DNA of 5,900 bases from Microbacteriaceae bacterium (lineage in GTDB: Bacteria > Actinomycetota > Actinomycetes > Actinomycetales > Microbacteriaceae), in assembly GCA_025463665.1 (NCBI GenBank), contig JAODAY010000354.1, positions 1 to 5,900 on the forward strand, given 5' to 3'. Below the pieces are notes generated by a model, which was given only the letters and a program-made list of their open reading frames with translations, searched no databases and was not told the DNA's origin. Each line of letters opens with the position of its first letter. Position 1 is the stretch's first letter. Below are positions 5,693-5,900 of this stretch, in pieces. The translations under genes were made by a program, and so were the position numbers.

Positions 5693-5717
5693 GAGCCCTT
5701 CGCGGTCCGCGGGGCTC
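5693..5717 (+). other. Second hairpin upstream of the tRNA promoter region
   Basis: GAGCCC (5693-5698) pairs with GGGCTC (5712-5717), and inside it CGCG-GTC-CGCG (5701-5711) forms a smaller stem. It lies after the rsfS terminator and just before the AT-rich stretch leading to the tRNA. It could be a back-up terminator or a protein site at the tRNA promoter; no T run follows. Confidence 0.4.
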
Positions 5718-5720
5718 TGA

Positions 5721-5740
5721 TTGTGTAGTAATCTTTAGAA
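5721..5740 (+). promoter_or_regulatory. Probable tRNA-Ala promoter region
   Basis: This AT-rich stretch stands out in very GC-rich DNA and contains TAATCT (5729-5734), which fits TAnnnT. A start 6-7 bases further on would leave a leader of about 30 bases before the tRNA. I see no clear -35 element at 17-18 bases, so the exact hexamers are uncertain. Confidence 0.4.
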
Positions 5741-5769
5741 GTTGCGTTTTCGAAGGTGACAAACCAGAT

Positions 5770-5843
5770 GGGTCCATGGCGCAGCCCGGTAGCGCACCTG
5801 CATGGCATGCAGGGGGTCAGGGGTTCGAATCCCCTTGGATCCA
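5770..5843 (+). tRNA. tRNA-Ala (anticodon GGC)
   Basis: A complete 74-base cloverleaf: acceptor stem GGGTCCA (5770-5776) with TGGATCC (5836-5842), D stem GCGC/GCGC (5779-5782, 5792-5795), anticodon stem CCTGC/GCAGG around the loop ATGGCAT (5802-5808), a five-base variable loop, and T stem AGGGG/CCCCT around TTCGAAT. The anticodon at 5804-5806 is GGC, reading GCC alanine codons. The third acceptor pair is G-T (5772 with 5840), the G3-U70 pair that marks alanine tRNAs. The discriminator base is A (5843). The following bases are CAT, so the CCA end is not encoded and must be added enzymatically. Confidence 0.97.
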
Positions 5844-5860
5844 CATAAAGTACGATCAGA

Positions 5861-5900
5861 CGGCCATTCCAGAACCCGAACTAGGGATTTGGGATGGCCG
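5861..5900 (+). terminator. Long hairpin after tRNA-Ala, probable terminator (reaches window edge)
   Basis: CGGCCATTCC (5861-5870) pairs with GGGATGGCCG (5891-5900) over ten pairs including one G-U. The stem continues as A-U, G-U and A-U, then a mismatch, then CCC/GGG (5875-5877 with 5884-5886) around a six-base loop. It starts 17 bases after the tRNA. Any T tract lies outside the window, as may further pairs, so I cannot tell a simple terminator from part of a larger repeat. Confidence 0.6.

Noticed and set aside
5215..5844. Minus-strand frame across rsfS, the terminator and the tRNA
   Set aside because: It would translate a tRNA and a terminator hairpin; its MDPRGFEPLTP start is the well-known artefact of reading an antisense tRNA.
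5840..5846. Encoded CCA end of tRNA-Ala
   Set aside because: The CCA seen at 5841-5843 belongs to acceptor positions 71-73; the next bases are CAT.

Overview
The window is high-GC DNA from an actinobacterium. I infer Microbacteriaceae or a close relative. Supporting this are strong G/C bias at third codon positions, a tRNA without an encoded CCA tail, GTG starts, a NadD of mycobacterial type, and the order proA - small membrane protein - nadD - large membrane protein - rsfS - tRNA-Ala. I recall this order from that family and have not looked it up.

Layout. Bases 1-45 are the last 14 codons of a glutamate 5-kinase gene (proB). It stops where the kinase domain normally ends, so the usual C-terminal PUA domain appears to be missing. 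An alpha/beta hydrolase (93-878, minus strand) converges on proB and separates it from proA. A short divergent promoter region (879-1000) leads into proA (1001-2284), which looks leaderless: a -10-type hexamer ends six bases before its ATG. A tight plus-strand run follows: a 66-residue one-helix membrane protein (2332-2532), nadD (2542-3144), a 659-residue mostly disordered protein with one C-terminal membrane helix (3141-5120, overlapping nadD by an ATGA), and rsfS (5158-5580). A strong hairpin at 5596-5635 closes this run. After a second hairpin and an AT-richer promoter-like stretch comes tRNA-Ala(GGC) (5770-5843), followed by a long hairpin that reaches the last base of the window.

How the genes relate. 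ProB and ProA catalyse the first two steps of proline synthesis from glutamate, and ProA uses NADPH. NadD makes the dinucleotide of NAD, the precursor of NADP. RsfS binds ribosomal protein uL14 and silences ribosomes in poor conditions. The gaps between the five plus-strand genes are 47, 9, -4 and 37 bases, so one transcript from proA to rsfS is plausible.

The least explained element is the 659-residue tail-anchored protein inserted between nadD and rsfS, genes that often lie side by side in other bacteria. It carries three different tandem pentapeptide repeats, a charged Ala/Glu/Lys helix, two copies of an RRxLR motif, and a better-ordered segment just before the membrane. I do not recognise a known domain in it. 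Apart from this protein and the small membrane protein, the window is mostly housekeeping, and nothing in it looks like a defence system, mobile element or CRISPR array.
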